Below are positions 16,619 to 25,071 of a stretch of DNA of 64,000 nt, piece by piece (positions within the stretch are counted from its first letter, which is position 1; each line of letters begins with the position of its first letter). The translations under genes were made by a program, and so were the position numbers. The notes beneath the pieces were generated by a model, which worked only from the letters and a program-made list of their open reading frames with translations, was not told where the DNA came from and ran no database searches. The stretch is taken from positions 1-64,000 of the forward strand of contig JAKSMR010000001.1 of NCBI GenBank assembly GCA_024400495.1, given 5' to 3'. Source of the stretch: Bacteroidales bacterium. GTDB taxonomy: Bacteria > Bacteroidota > Bacteroidia > Bacteroidales > P3.

Positions 16619-18697
16619 ATGAAAAAGACACTCCTTTTCCTCCTTTCCCTCGCTCTCCTCTCCGGAAGCGTGATGGCTCAGAGCCAGAAAGAGAGAGAGG
16701 AAATCCGCAAGGCACACTTCGAACGTTTCCACAAGCGCGATGCCTCCAAGCTGTACCTCCAGAAGAATTACCCCATCCAGGAAACTGTCAAAGCCAGCAA
16801 TGCCACCAAGGACGCCGCCGGTCTCCAGCTTCCCGCCCAGAGATGGTTCCCCGGCGAGTGGGAAGAGGTGCAGGCTATCGTTGTCACCTGCAGCTACAAC
16901 CACTATGTTCCCGGCCATGAAGGCGATATGTATTATGCTGCCGACCCCGTTGTTAGCGGCGTTGCCGACTACTACCACTACAGCGGCATGTCCGGTTGGC
17001 AGGAGATGGGTCAGGGCCCTTACACCTCTGTACCCGACACCAGCAACGACGACTTCGCCAACGTGTTCTTCTATGTCATGGACGCCATCCAGCTCGGTGG
17101 CGCTCAGGCTTGGGTGAGAATTGAAGCAGCCGAAGACTCCAACATGGTGCTCCGCAAACTTGCCCGCATGAACCTCCGTCACGACAACATTCGCTTCATC
17201 GTCGGTCCCGGCAACTCCTTCTGGTTCCGCGACTGCGGCCCTATCGCCTTCTACTATGGCGAGCAGGATAGCGTGGCAATGGTAGACTTCGAATACTATA
17301 CCGGTCGTGCTCTCGACGACTCCCTGCCCACTCTGATTGAAGAGCAGATGGGTATCCCCAACTACATCACCACCATCGAGTGGGAAGGCGGCAACTGCCT
17401 CGTAGACGGTGCCGGTCTCGTGATCTCCTCCGATGCTATCTATGCCAACAACCGCGATGGCTACGGCCAGTTCGTATGGGACGGCGTCAACCCCTCCACC
17501 ATCACCTACCAGACCCGTCCTATCCTCACTAAAGACCAGGTACGCGACTCTCTGGCTCACATCATGGGTCCTCGTGGAGCCAAGATCATTCCCACCTTCA
17601 AGTATGATGGCGGTACCGGCCATATCGACCTCTATGCCGACATGGTCGACGAGAACACCTTCGTCTACTCCAAGTTCCCCACAGCATACAGCAACTGGTA
17701 CGACTACAAGGTCGCTCAGAAGAACATCGACACCATGTGGAACTGGCAGTCCTACTTCGGCGATCACTACAACCACGTCAACATCCCCTTCCCCTGCACC
17801 AACAATGGCGGCAACTTCAGCAGCCAGTCTGTTTATAACAGCCAGTACACCCGTACCTACAGCAACCACACCTTCGTGAACAACGTGCTCATCCAGCCCG
17901 TCTTTTCCGCAGTAGTGAACGGGGTACCCTCCGCAGCTTGGGATCGTGAGCGTTTCGACAGCCTCCAGATCGCTTATCCCGGCTACACCATCTATCCCAT
18001 CAACGTAGCCTCCTTCGACGGCTCCGGTGGCGCAATCCATTGCATCACCAAGCAGATCCCCGCCGACAACCCCATCCGTATCCTCCACAAGTCTGTCACC
18101 GGCGACGCCAACCGCTTCATCTGGGACAACAGCGACGTAGAGGTCAAAGCCTCCATCACCAACCGTAGCGGCATCGCTTCTGCAAAATGCTACTACCGTC
18201 AGGACGGTGGCCGCTGGAACGAGCTCGACATGGTTGCTGGCACCAACAACGAATACTCAGCCACCATCCCCACCCTCAGCATGGATTGGAACAACCAGGG
18301 TCTCATCAATGTAGAATACTACATCAGCGCCACCTCCAACAACGGCAAGACCATCACCAAACCCATGACCGCAGGCCAGGGTGGCTACTATGCTTTCTCC
18401 CAAGGCCGTAATGCTCCTCATGTAGGCATCGAGACCGTCGATGTCGACCATGTGGGCCATTTCTATCCCAACCCCGCTAACGGCAATACCTCTATCGACA
18501 TCGACCTCGCTCAGGGCACTACCTACCAGGTCTCCATCGTCGACATGACCGGCCGCACCGTCCATCAGACCTCCCTCCAGGGCGAAGGTAAAGGCTCCTT
18601 CACCCTCAACACCTCTAAACTCGCAAACGGCGTATACAACGTAGTGTTTACCGCAAACAACGGTCAACGCGTCATGCGTCGTCTTGTCGTGAAATAA
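16619..18697 (+). CDS. Secreted peptidylarginine deiminase-like protein with T9SS sorting domain
   Basis: A 692-residue secreted protein of the PPAD/agmatine deiminase guanidino-group superfamily. These enzymes convert arginine (or agmatine) guanidino groups to ureido groups, releasing ammonia. The signal peptide is MKKTLLFLLSLALLSGSVMA. The catalytic set is intact: Asp205 in WFRDCGP, His335 and Asp337 in GTGHIDLYADM, and Cys475 in GGAIHCITKQ. An Ig-like region follows, then a C-terminal type-A T9SS domain (about 610-692, with FYPNPAN, VSIVDMTGRTV, NGVYNVVF and a basic end). This is the architecture of the citrullinating PPAD of Porphyromonas. Whether this protein acts on peptides is inferred, not shown. 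The start at 16619 begins the signal peptide exactly. Confidence 0.9.
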   Translation: MKKTLLFLLSLALLSGSVMAQSQKEREEIRKAHFERFHKRDASKLYLQKNYPIQETVKASNATKDAAGLQLPAQRWFPGEWEEVQAIVVTCSYNHYVPGHEGDMYYAADPVVSGVADYYHYSGMSGWQEMGQGPYTSVPDTSNDDFANVFFYVMDAIQLGGAQAWVRIEAAEDSNMVLRKLARMNLRHDNIRFIVGPGNSFWFRDCGPIAFYYGEQDSVAMVDFEYYTGRALDDSLPTLIEEQMGIPNYITTIEWEGGNCLVDGAGLVISSDAIYANNRDGYGQFVWDGVNPSTITYQTRPILTKDQVRDSLAHIMGPRGAKIIPTFKYDGGTGHIDLYADMVDENTFVYSKFPTAYSNWYDYKVAQKNIDTMWNWQSYFGDHYNHVNIPFPCTNNGGNFSSQSVYNSQYTRTYSNHTFVNNVLIQPVFSAVVNGVPSAAWDRERFDSLQIAYPGYTIYPINVASFDGSGGAIHCITKQIPADNPIRILHKSVTGDANRFIWDNSDVEVKASITNRSGIASAKCYYRQDGGRWNELDMVAGTNNEYSATIPTLSMDWNNQGLINVEYYISATSNNGKTITKPMTAGQGGYYAFSQGRNAPHVGIETVDVDHVGHFYPNPANGNTSIDIDLAQGTTYQVSIVDMTGRTVHQTSLQGEGKGSFTLNTSKLANGVYNVVFTANNGQRVMRRLVVK

Positions 18698-18706
18698 CAT
18701 CTTCCG

Positions 18707-18737
18707 ATACCGGCTGGCGTCAGCCGGCCGGTATTTA
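18707..18737 (+). terminator. Hairpin after the deiminase gene
   Basis: CCGGCTG/CAGCCGG with a GCGT loop and outer ATAC/GTAT, followed by TTTATAC, begins 10 bp after the stop codon. Confidence 0.65.
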
Positions 18738-18787
18738 TACTTTCTGCAAATACTACATCCGACTAACACCACCCAAACCGCTTCCCC

Positions 18788-19576
18788 ATGAAACCCATCT
18801 CCGGTATCATCACCACTCTCAACGAAGAAAAGAATATTGCAGCCGTCATCCATTCCTTGCAGCAGGTGTGCGACGAAGTCATCGTCGTAGATTCCAACAG
18901 CAAGGACCGCACGCGCGAGATTGCCGAGCAGGAAGGTGCCAAAGTCTACGTGCAACCCTATCTGGGCGATGGCATCCAGAAGAATGTGGCGCTGAAGTAT
19001 GTCAAGAACGAATGGGTTATCAGTATCGATGCCGACGAGCGCCTCACTCCTGATCTGGTGAAATTCCTTGAGGAGACCGATCTGGAGAAAACCCCCTACG
19101 ACGGCTTCGCCATCCGCCGCCGCAACCTCGTGGGTAGCCGCTGGATCAAGGTATGCGGCTGGTACCCAGACTATCTGGTACGAATCTACCGACACAGCAA
19201 ACTGCGTTTTGCCGACGTGAAGCAACACGCACGTGTGCCTCTCACCAACACCCTCCGCATCAAAGCGGACCTCATCCATTACCGATACAAGAATATCGGC
19301 GACCTCTTTGCCAAACCCGAGCGCAACTATAGCAGTCGTGGCGCAAAGATCCTCTATCTGAAGGGCAAGAAAGTCAACGCCTTCTCTCCCGTGCTGCATG
19401 GAACAGTAGCTTTTATCAGCAACTATTTCTTCCGCGGAGGAATTCTTGGCGGTATCGACGGGCTTACCCTCTCCCTGGCAGTAGCCAACAACAGCTACCT
19501 CAAATATGCAAAAATCCTCGAATGGCAGCGCGACCAACAAGTGCGCGAACAGGAGGATTTCACCAACGTATGGTAG
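18788..19576 (+). CDS. Family 2 glycosyltransferase, WaaE/KdtX-like
   Basis: A 262-residue GT-A glycosyltransferase that starts ISGIITTLNEEKNI and has the DxD-like metal site as ISIDADERL (about 79-84). The FAIRRRNLVGSRWIKVCGWYP region and the basic LSLAV-type C-terminal end match the LPS-core beta-glucosyltransferase (WaaE/KdtX) group common in Bacteroidota. It probably acts on the cytoplasmic face during LPS core or O-glycan assembly. trmH follows 24 bp downstream on the same strand. Confidence 0.88.
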   Translation: MKPISGIITTLNEEKNIAAVIHSLQQVCDEVIVVDSNSKDRTREIAEQEGAKVYVQPYLGDGIQKNVALKYVKNEWVISIDADERLTPDLVKFLEETDLEKTPYDGFAIRRRNLVGSRWIKVCGWYPDYLVRIYRHSKLRFADVKQHARVPLTNTLRIKADLIHYRYKNIGDLFAKPERNYSSRGAKILYLKGKKVNAFSPVLHGTVAFISNYFFRGGILGGIDGLTLSLAVANNSYLKYAKILEWQRDQQVREQEDFTNVW

Positions 19577-19600
19577 TCAAAATATAAAACGAAAGAAATA

Positions 19601-20320
19601 ATGTCGAACATAAATAACACACTACCCCTCATCGAGAACTACACGCTGGAACAGAAAGAACAGCTCTACGAAGCTTTGAGCCAGTTCTTCAGCGAACAGC
19701 GCAAAGAACTTTTCGACCGCCTTATCCTCAACCGCACACGTCACATCAGCGTTATGGTAGAAGATATCTACCAGAGCCACAACGCCAGCGCTGTGCTGCG
19801 CAGCTGCGACTGTTTCGGCGTGCAGGATGTTCATGTTGTGGAACAGCATAACAAGTTCAATCCCTGCTCCGAAGTGGCTATGGGCTCAAACAAGTGGGTG
19901 GATGTCTATAAATATAAGAAAACCCTCGAAGCCTACGACCAGATGAGGGCCAAAGGTTATCAGGTGATTGCTACCACCCCTCACGAGAAAGACACCATGA
20001 TCGACAGCCTCGATATCACCAAGCCTACCGTGCTGGTCTTCGGTACTGAGCAAACCGGCCTCACGCAGGAGGCTATCGATAACGCCGACGGCTATGTGAA
20101 GATTCCTATGTACGGATTTACCGAGAGCTTCAACATCAGCGTCAGCGCGGCTCTGAGCCTTTTCTGTCTCACGGAGAAGATGCGTAAGCAGGAGGATCTT
20201 GACTGGCAGATGAGTGCAGAAGAACAGGTCGATCTTAAGATCCGATGGAGCCTCCAGACCATCAAGGAAGGGGAGAAGGTTTTGAAAACCGTTGCAGGAA
20301 ATCTCTTCGGCTCTAAATAG
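19601..20320 (+). CDS. trmH: tRNA/rRNA 2'-O-methyltransferase, SpoU/TrmH family
   Basis: A 239-residue SPOUT methyltransferase. The three SPOUT motifs are visible: NASAVLRSCDCFG near residue 65, LVFGTEQTGLT near 146, and IPMYGFTESFNISVSAAL near 168 (knot region with conserved Asn). TrmH methylates G18 in tRNA from SAM. Length and the C-terminal helix (LKIRWSLQTIKEGEKVLK) fit TrmH better than RlmB. It forms a short operon with the glycosyltransferase upstream. Confidence 0.88.
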   Translation: MSNINNTLPLIENYTLEQKEQLYEALSQFFSEQRKELFDRLILNRTRHISVMVEDIYQSHNASAVLRSCDCFGVQDVHVVEQHNKFNPCSEVAMGSNKWVDVYKYKKTLEAYDQMRAKGYQVIATTPHEKDTMIDSLDITKPTVLVFGTEQTGLTQEAIDNADGYVKIPMYGFTESFNISVSAALSLFCLTEKMRKQEDLDWQMSAEEQVDLKIRWSLQTIKEGEKVLKTVAGNLFGSK

Positions 20321-20381
20321 ACGCCGGCAGATAATAATGTCGTATTCATTCGAAAGAAAAAAATAAAAATATTTATCAATA

Positions 20382-20858
20382 ATGAAAAAGATCTTAGCAC
20401 TTGTCCTTGTCGCAATCTTTGCACAAGGCGTGGTTTTCGCCCAGAAGGTGAAGACCGTAAATCAGAAAGACGTTCCCGAACGTTATGTAAAAGACTTTGC
20501 AAGCAAGTCTAAAGGAGCACAAGATCCCGTATGGACCAAGGTTGACAGCCTCGTTTTCGATGCTACCTACCTCAACGAACAGGGAAACAAGATGGCTATC
20601 CGCTTCTCCCCCAAAGGTACCGAGACCCGTTGGTTCATCGAAGAGAAGTGGTTCCCTCAGGCAATCAAAGACACCGTAGCACACAACTATAAGAGCTACA
20701 AAATCACCGAGCTCTATGCGCTCATGATCAAAAACAAGATGACCTATCAGGTTCGCATCGCTAAGACTGCTGGTTTCCTCCGCAAGAAAGAGAAAGCTGT
20801 CAAGCTTATCAACTTCGAGACCGACGGTAAGCTTATCGATGTTATCGACCTGATGTAA
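20382..20858 (+). CDS. Secreted PepSY-like protein
   Basis: A 158-residue protein with a clear signal peptide (MKKILALVLVAIFAQGVVFA). The mature part shows two repeated halves of the kind VWTKVDSLVFDATYLNEQGN...W and VRIAKTAGFLRKKEKAVKLINFETDGKLID. This is the putative beta-lactamase-inhibitor-like PepSY domain fold common in secreted Bacteroidota proteins. Function of this group is unknown. A perfect terminator hairpin follows it. Confidence 0.72.
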   Translation: MKKILALVLVAIFAQGVVFAQKVKTVNQKDVPERYVKDFASKSKGAQDPVWTKVDSLVFDATYLNEQGNKMAIRFSPKGTETRWFIEEKWFPQAIKDTVAHNYKSYKITELYALMIKNKMTYQVRIAKTAGFLRKKEKAVKLINFETDGKLIDVIDLM

Positions 20859-20892
20859 TCGGGACGAAGCCAACCAATATACCATATACTGG

Positions 20893-20923
20893 CATCAAAC
20901 AGGCAAGACAGACCTGTTTGATG
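20893..20923 (+). terminator. Rho-independent terminator
   Basis: An 11-bp perfect stem CATCAAACAGG/CCTGTTTGATG with a 9-nt loop, followed by TCCGTTTGT, closes the 18788-20858 unit. Confidence 0.85.
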
Positions 20924-21052
20924 TCCGTTTGTAATAATTACCGAGCGCCGGTTATTCGCTCATATAATAAGAATAACTAAATAAATTAACCGCCGCAGCT
21001 GCAGAATGTGACTGACGGCGGCGCAGCCGTACCCGAATAGCAACCGACAACA

Positions 21053-21862
21053 ATGAGAACTCCGATCGATTTGTCACAACTGAAGCAGATTCAAATAGAG
21101 ATCCTGGATGTGGTGCACGCTTTCTGTAAGAAACACGAGATCCGTTACTGGCTCGATAGCGGGACCCTCATAGGTGCTGTGCGTCACAAGGGATATATTC
21201 CTTGGGATGATGACATTGACTTGGGTATGCTGAGGGATGATTACAATCGTTTTTGTGAGCTCTTCAATCGGGAGAATGACCGCTATCGGTTCCATTGTCA
21301 GGAGAACGACCGAGGCTGGTGTTTCGCTTGCGGAAAGATTCTCGATACCAGTACCGTGCTTTGCGAACCTGACGAGGATGGAGTCCGGACCTGTGTCAAT
21401 ATCGACCTCTTCGTTTATGACAACGCTCCGGATGACGACGTGCTGGTGGATAAGATGTACAAACGTCGAGACCAGCTGATGTGGCTGCACGATGTGCGTC
21501 TCTATTCCTCGGTAAAGAGGCAGAAAAACTTGATGAAGAAAATATTCCTTTATCTGGTCAACTTGCTGCCTCAAGGATGGGTAGAGAGGAAGATATCGGA
21601 GAACTCCCGTCGTTTTGCAGAAGTTCCTACCAGGAGGGTCGGCAACTTCACGGCTGTGGTGCGTATCGCAGCCTCTAAGGATATATTCGATTCTTTTGTC
21701 GAGATCGAGTTTGAAGGGAAGAGATATCTTGCCCCCGTCGGTTATCACGAGTGGCTCACTTCTCTCTACGGTAACTATATGCAGCTTCCGCCAGAGGAGA
21801 AACGAGTCAGCCATCACCTCTTTGTCGCATGGAAAGAGGATTGTTGTTGTCGGATTCTTTAA
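21053..21862 (+). CDS. LicD family phosphotransferase, first of two
   Basis: A 269-residue LicD protein. LicD enzymes transfer phosphocholine or related phospho-groups from a CDP carrier onto glycans. The nucleotidyltransferase-fold motifs are present: YWLDSGTLIGAVRHKGYIPWDDDIDLG (residues about 32-58), with the metal-binding DDDID. A second LicD at 31032 shares the GTLxGAVRHKGxIPWDDDIDL core and the C-terminal LTSLYGxYMxLPPEExKRV-type end. It opens the surface-glycan locus. Codon use is looser and less C-ending than in the housekeeping genes around, as are the next six genes, which suggests recent acquisition. Confidence 0.9.
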   Translation: MRTPIDLSQLKQIQIEILDVVHAFCKKHEIRYWLDSGTLIGAVRHKGYIPWDDDIDLGMLRDDYNRFCELFNRENDRYRFHCQENDRGWCFACGKILDTSTVLCEPDEDGVRTCVNIDLFVYDNAPDDDVLVDKMYKRRDQLMWLHDVRLYSSVKRQKNLMKKIFLYLVNLLPQGWVERKISENSRRFAEVPTRRVGNFTAVVRIAASKDIFDSFVEIEFEGKRYLAPVGYHEWLTSLYGNYMQLPPEEKRVSHHLFVAWKEDCCCRIL

Positions 21863-21910
21863 AATTGTAATAGTCGGGAACTATATCGCAACTTATCTGT
21901 AAAAGAATAA

Positions 21911-22088
21911 GGTGACCTCTAAAAATTAGAAAAATGAGTAACATTAGCTTGAGCGTCTTGCTGTTTCTTTTTGGCGCTTCCAAGCGTAACCGCTTGGCAC
22001 ATAGCACCGCTATGCACCTGCGCGCTTCCTCTCGGAATCGCTCAAAAATAAGCCGCAATCCATCTCAATCTAATTATTAGAGGTCACC
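21911..22088 (+). mobile_element. 178-bp MITE-like element, copy 2
   Basis: The same length and orientation as copy 1 at 13272, with only a few base changes. Terminal inverted repeats match at 19 of 20 positions (GGTGACCTCTAAAAATTAGA against GGTGACCTCTAATAATTAGA). The flanks are ATAA on both sides (21907-21910 and 22089-22092), a 4-bp target duplication. It lies between the first LicD gene and the flippase, 32 bp before the flippase start. Confidence 0.87.
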
Positions 22089-22120
22089 ATAATTCAAACT
22101 ACCAACAAACCAATATCTCA

Positions 22121-23440
22121 ATGTCTCAAGCCAAAGTAGTCTCCAATGCTGTGTGGATTATAGCCGGACAGGTGGTCAAGATGCTGCTGAGTCTGGTTAT
22201 TGCCATGCTTACGGCTCGCTATCTTGGCCCTTCGAACTTCGGCCTGATCAACTATGCTGCCTCTATTGTGGCATTTGTGATGCCTGTGATGTATCTGGGG
22301 TTCGACTCTATCTTGGTTCGAGAGATTGTCAATCATCCGGAACGGGAAGGGGAGACCATGGGAACGGCACTTCTGCTGAGTCTTTGCTCCAGCTTGATGT
22401 GTATTTTGGGCGTGATAGCCTTTGCCTATTTCGCCAATGCGGGGGAGCAAGAAACGGTTATCGTTTGTGCGCTCTATAGCGTGTTGCTGCTCTTCCAGGC
22501 TCTGGAACTTATCAAGTTTTGGTTCCAGGCCAAGCTCCTTTCTAAATATGCAACTATCATCTCTGTCATCGCCTATGTTGTGGTGTCGGCATATAAGATC
22601 TATCTGCTGGCTAGCGGCAAGAGCGTCTATTGGTTTGCGCTCTCCAATGCGATCGACTATATGCTCATCGCGGCAGGATTCTTGATCGTCTATAGCAGAA
22701 TCGGAGGGCCGAAACTAAGATTTTCTCTTGCCTCAGGACGCGAGATGTTCCGGTCGGGACGTTTCTTCATCATCTCGAGTATGATGGTTACGATCTTCGC
22801 GCAGACTGACCGTATCATGCTGAAACACATGCTCGACACATCGGCTGTCGGCTATTATTCTGCTGCTATCACTTGTGCCAATCTTGTTGGGTTCATCTTC
22901 GTTGCCATCATCGAGTCGCTTCGTCCGCCCATCTTTGAGGCCAAGAAACACGACCAGAAGGATTTTGAGTTCAAGGTCTCGCAGCTCTATTCGGTCATTA
23001 TCTATGGTTCGCTGGTCGTTTCTTTGGGACTGGCGTTGTTCAGCTCGTTGATCGTTCGGTTTCTCTATGGTGCCGAGTTCATGCCTGCCGCCATGGCGTT
23101 GAAGATAGTGGTCTGGTACACTACTTTCTCCTATCTGGGAAGTGTGCGTAACGTGTGGATCGTGGCCGAAGGGAAAGAGAGGATGCTTTGGATTATCAAT
23201 CTTAGCGGAGCCTTGGCCAATATCGGGCTTAATATCGTCTTCATTCCGATATGGGGAATCAATGGTGCCGCGTTCGCGTCGCTTCTCACTCAGATATTCA
23301 CCAACGTGATTGTGGGTTATCTTCTCCCGCCCATCCGTCGCAACAATCGCATCATGATACAAGGACTCTCGTTCAAGATTCTAGGCGGGATGGTGGTTGA
23401 TATGAAGTCATTATTGATGCGGAAGTTCTTTCACAAATAG
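22121..23440 (+). CDS. Wzx-type flippase
   Basis: A 439-residue polytopic membrane protein of the polysaccharide transporter (PST) family. It begins VVSNAVWIIAGQVVKMLLSLVIAMLTARYLGP, the classic family N-terminus, and shows about 12 hydrophobic segments. It should flip the lipid-linked repeat unit made by the glycosyltransferases downstream. The acyltransferase gene follows 9 bp later. No Wzy polymerase candidate was found in the locus. Confidence 0.92.
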   Translation: MSQAKVVSNAVWIIAGQVVKMLLSLVIAMLTARYLGPSNFGLINYAASIVAFVMPVMYLGFDSILVREIVNHPEREGETMGTALLLSLCSSLMCILGVIAFAYFANAGEQETVIVCALYSVLLLFQALELIKFWFQAKLLSKYATIISVIAYVVVSAYKIYLLASGKSVYWFALSNAIDYMLIAAGFLIVYSRIGGPKLRFSLASGREMFRSGRFFIISSMMVTIFAQTDRIMLKHMLDTSAVGYYSAAITCANLVGFIFVAIIESLRPPIFEAKKHDQKDFEFKVSQLYSVIIYGSLVVSLGLALFSSLIVRFLYGAEFMPAAMALKIVVWYTTFSYLGSVRNVWIVAEGKERMLWIINLSGALANIGLNIVFIPIWGINGAAFASLLTQIFTNVIVGYLLPPIRRNNRIMIQGLSFKILGGMVVDMKSLLMRKFFHK

Positions 23441-23449
23441 CAGAAACAT

Positions 23450-24142
23450 ATGAGTTTGAAAGACTATATAAAACAAAATCCATCTGCATGGCCGGTCCGC
23501 TTTCTCGCTTGGGCATTCTCTTTTCTTCAAGGAGGGAGAGTTAGTGTGAAAGGCCAGGACAATCAGGTGTTAAGGTCCGGATGTTTCCTGAAAAAGAGCC
23601 GTATTGTTGTTAGAGGAAATCACAATAGGGTAGTGCTGGATGGCGGTTTCAACCGGCTGACAGACACGACGATCTATATCTCGGGGGACAATAACGAGAT
23701 TGTTCTCGGACGGAATAATAACCTCAACAAAGGAGAGCTTTGGATTGAAGACCAGGGCGGGAAGATTGTTTTTGGCAACAATACAAGTATGCTGGGCTTC
23801 ACCCATGTGGCTGTAACCGAAGGCGAATCCATTACGTTTGGAGATGGTTGCCTTTTCGCTTCTAGCGTGATCTTCAGAGTGGGTGACAGCCATCCGATCT
23901 TTGATCAAACGAGTGGCGAACGCGTCAATCCCGCTCGGTCTATCTCTGTTGGAAACCACGTCTGGTTCGGCAACAACACCACTATTCTCAAAGGAGTGCA
24001 GATCAAGGACGGTTCGGTTGTTGCAACCGGCGCTATCGTTACCAAGTCGCCCGAGGAGGGCAACGTCATCCTTGCCGGCAATCCAGCCAAAGTGGTCAAG
24101 TCCAATATCGATTGGCAGACCGATAGACCAGCCAAGCAATAA
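23450..24142 (+). CDS. Left-handed beta-helix acyltransferase
   Basis: A 230-residue acyltransferase of the hexapeptide-repeat class, which transfers acetyl or similar groups to sugars. The C-terminal half has GDSHPIFDQTSGERVNPARSISVGNHVWFG, with the catalytic-type His in GDSHPIFD, then ILKGVQIKDGSVVATGAIVTK and AGNPAKVVK, the standard closing coil. The first 90 residues are a less regular beta-helix with NHNRVVLDGGFNRL-like turns. O-acetylation of a glycan residue is the likely job. Confidence 0.88.
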   Translation: MSLKDYIKQNPSAWPVRFLAWAFSFLQGGRVSVKGQDNQVLRSGCFLKKSRIVVRGNHNRVVLDGGFNRLTDTTIYISGDNNEIVLGRNNNLNKGELWIEDQGGKIVFGNNTSMLGFTHVAVTEGESITFGDGCLFASSVIFRVGDSHPIFDQTSGERVNPARSISVGNHVWFGNNTTILKGVQIKDGSVVATGAIVTKSPEEGNVILAGNPAKVVKSNIDWQTDRPAKQ

Positions 24143-24193
24143 CTTTCTCTAATGGTTGCAAGATAGTTGTTGCCAGGTTGAAAGGCGTCAGCT

Positions 24194-24250
24194 TCGCAAA
24201 TTCGCGACAATGATGCGACAGTAATGCGACGCAAGTGCGACGCAGGAATA
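24194..24250. repeat. Imperfect TGCGAC repeat with palindromic core
   Basis: TCGCAAATTCGCGA (24194-24207) is followed by several TGCGAC units in the 146-bp gap between the acyltransferase and glycosyltransferase genes. Its reverse complement recurs at 50827-50840. Confidence 0.55.
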
Positions 24251-24288
24251 TGGCTAGACTATGACAAATCCAGTTTGAACAGCATTAT

Positions 24289-25071
24289 ATGGCACCCAAA
24301 ATATCAATCGTTACAGTTTCATTTAATTCTGTCTCGACAATCGAGAAGACGATTCTCTCGGTCGTGGAGCAGGACTATTCCGAAAAAGAATATATCATCA
24401 TCGACGGCGCCAGCAAGGACGGTACAGTTGATCTGATAAAGAAGTACTCCGACAGAGTCACTTTCTGGAGTAGCGAGCCCGACAAAGGAATCTACGATGC
24501 GATGAACAAAGCGTTGGATCGTGTTACTGGAGATTGGGTGATTTTTATGAATGCTGGCGACATCTTCTCCGACAGGACCTCTCTGAGTCGCGTTTTCTCG
24601 AACAAAAACTACGAGGGCGTTGGGGTCGTTTATGGCGATATCAACCAATATTATGAGGGCTTCGGCTCTTTCGTGAGGCGATACAACGATATAGAACATT
24701 CCGAAGTTCCTTATTCTATCTGTCATCAAGCGGCCTTCACGCGAGCCAATCTGCTGAAGAAATACGGCTTCGACACAAGTTTCAGAATCTGTGCCGATGC
24801 AGAGTCGTTCCTGAGGATGTTCAAAGACGGGGCTGATTTCCGTTATGTCCCCGAAATCATCGCCACTTTCGACGCAACCGACGGTTGCTCGTCGGTCAAT
24901 TTCCTCAAGTTCTACAACGAACGAGTCAGGATGCGCGGCATTCGCAGAGGATCTCTGCTCTGGCTTATGGGCTATTTGAAGATGCTGCTCAATACGATGA
25001 TTCTTAAGGTACTGCCCAAGAAGATGTATACGGCTCGCCAATATAAACGTCTGAAACGTATCTACCGATAA
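24289..25071 (+). CDS. Family 2 glycosyltransferase
   Basis: A 260-residue GT-A enzyme. It begins KISIVTVSFNSVSTIEKTI and carries YIIIDGASKDGTVDLI and a DAMNKALDRVTGDWVIFMNAGD segment, where the metal-binding motif reads NAGD. This is typical of the WcaE-like branch (PRK10073/colanic acid-like) of GT2. The C-terminal part is basic. The last base of its stop overlaps the start of the next gene, showing tight translational coupling. Confidence 0.9.
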   Translation: MAPKISIVTVSFNSVSTIEKTILSVVEQDYSEKEYIIIDGASKDGTVDLIKKYSDRVTFWSSEPDKGIYDAMNKALDRVTGDWVIFMNAGDIFSDRTSLSRVFSNKNYEGVGVVYGDINQYYEGFGSFVRRYNDIEHSEVPYSICHQAAFTRANLLKKYGFDTSFRICADAESFLRMFKDGADFRYVPEIIATFDATDGCSSVNFLKFYNERVRMRGIRRGSLLWLMGYLKMLLNTMILKVLPKKMYTARQYKRLKRIYR

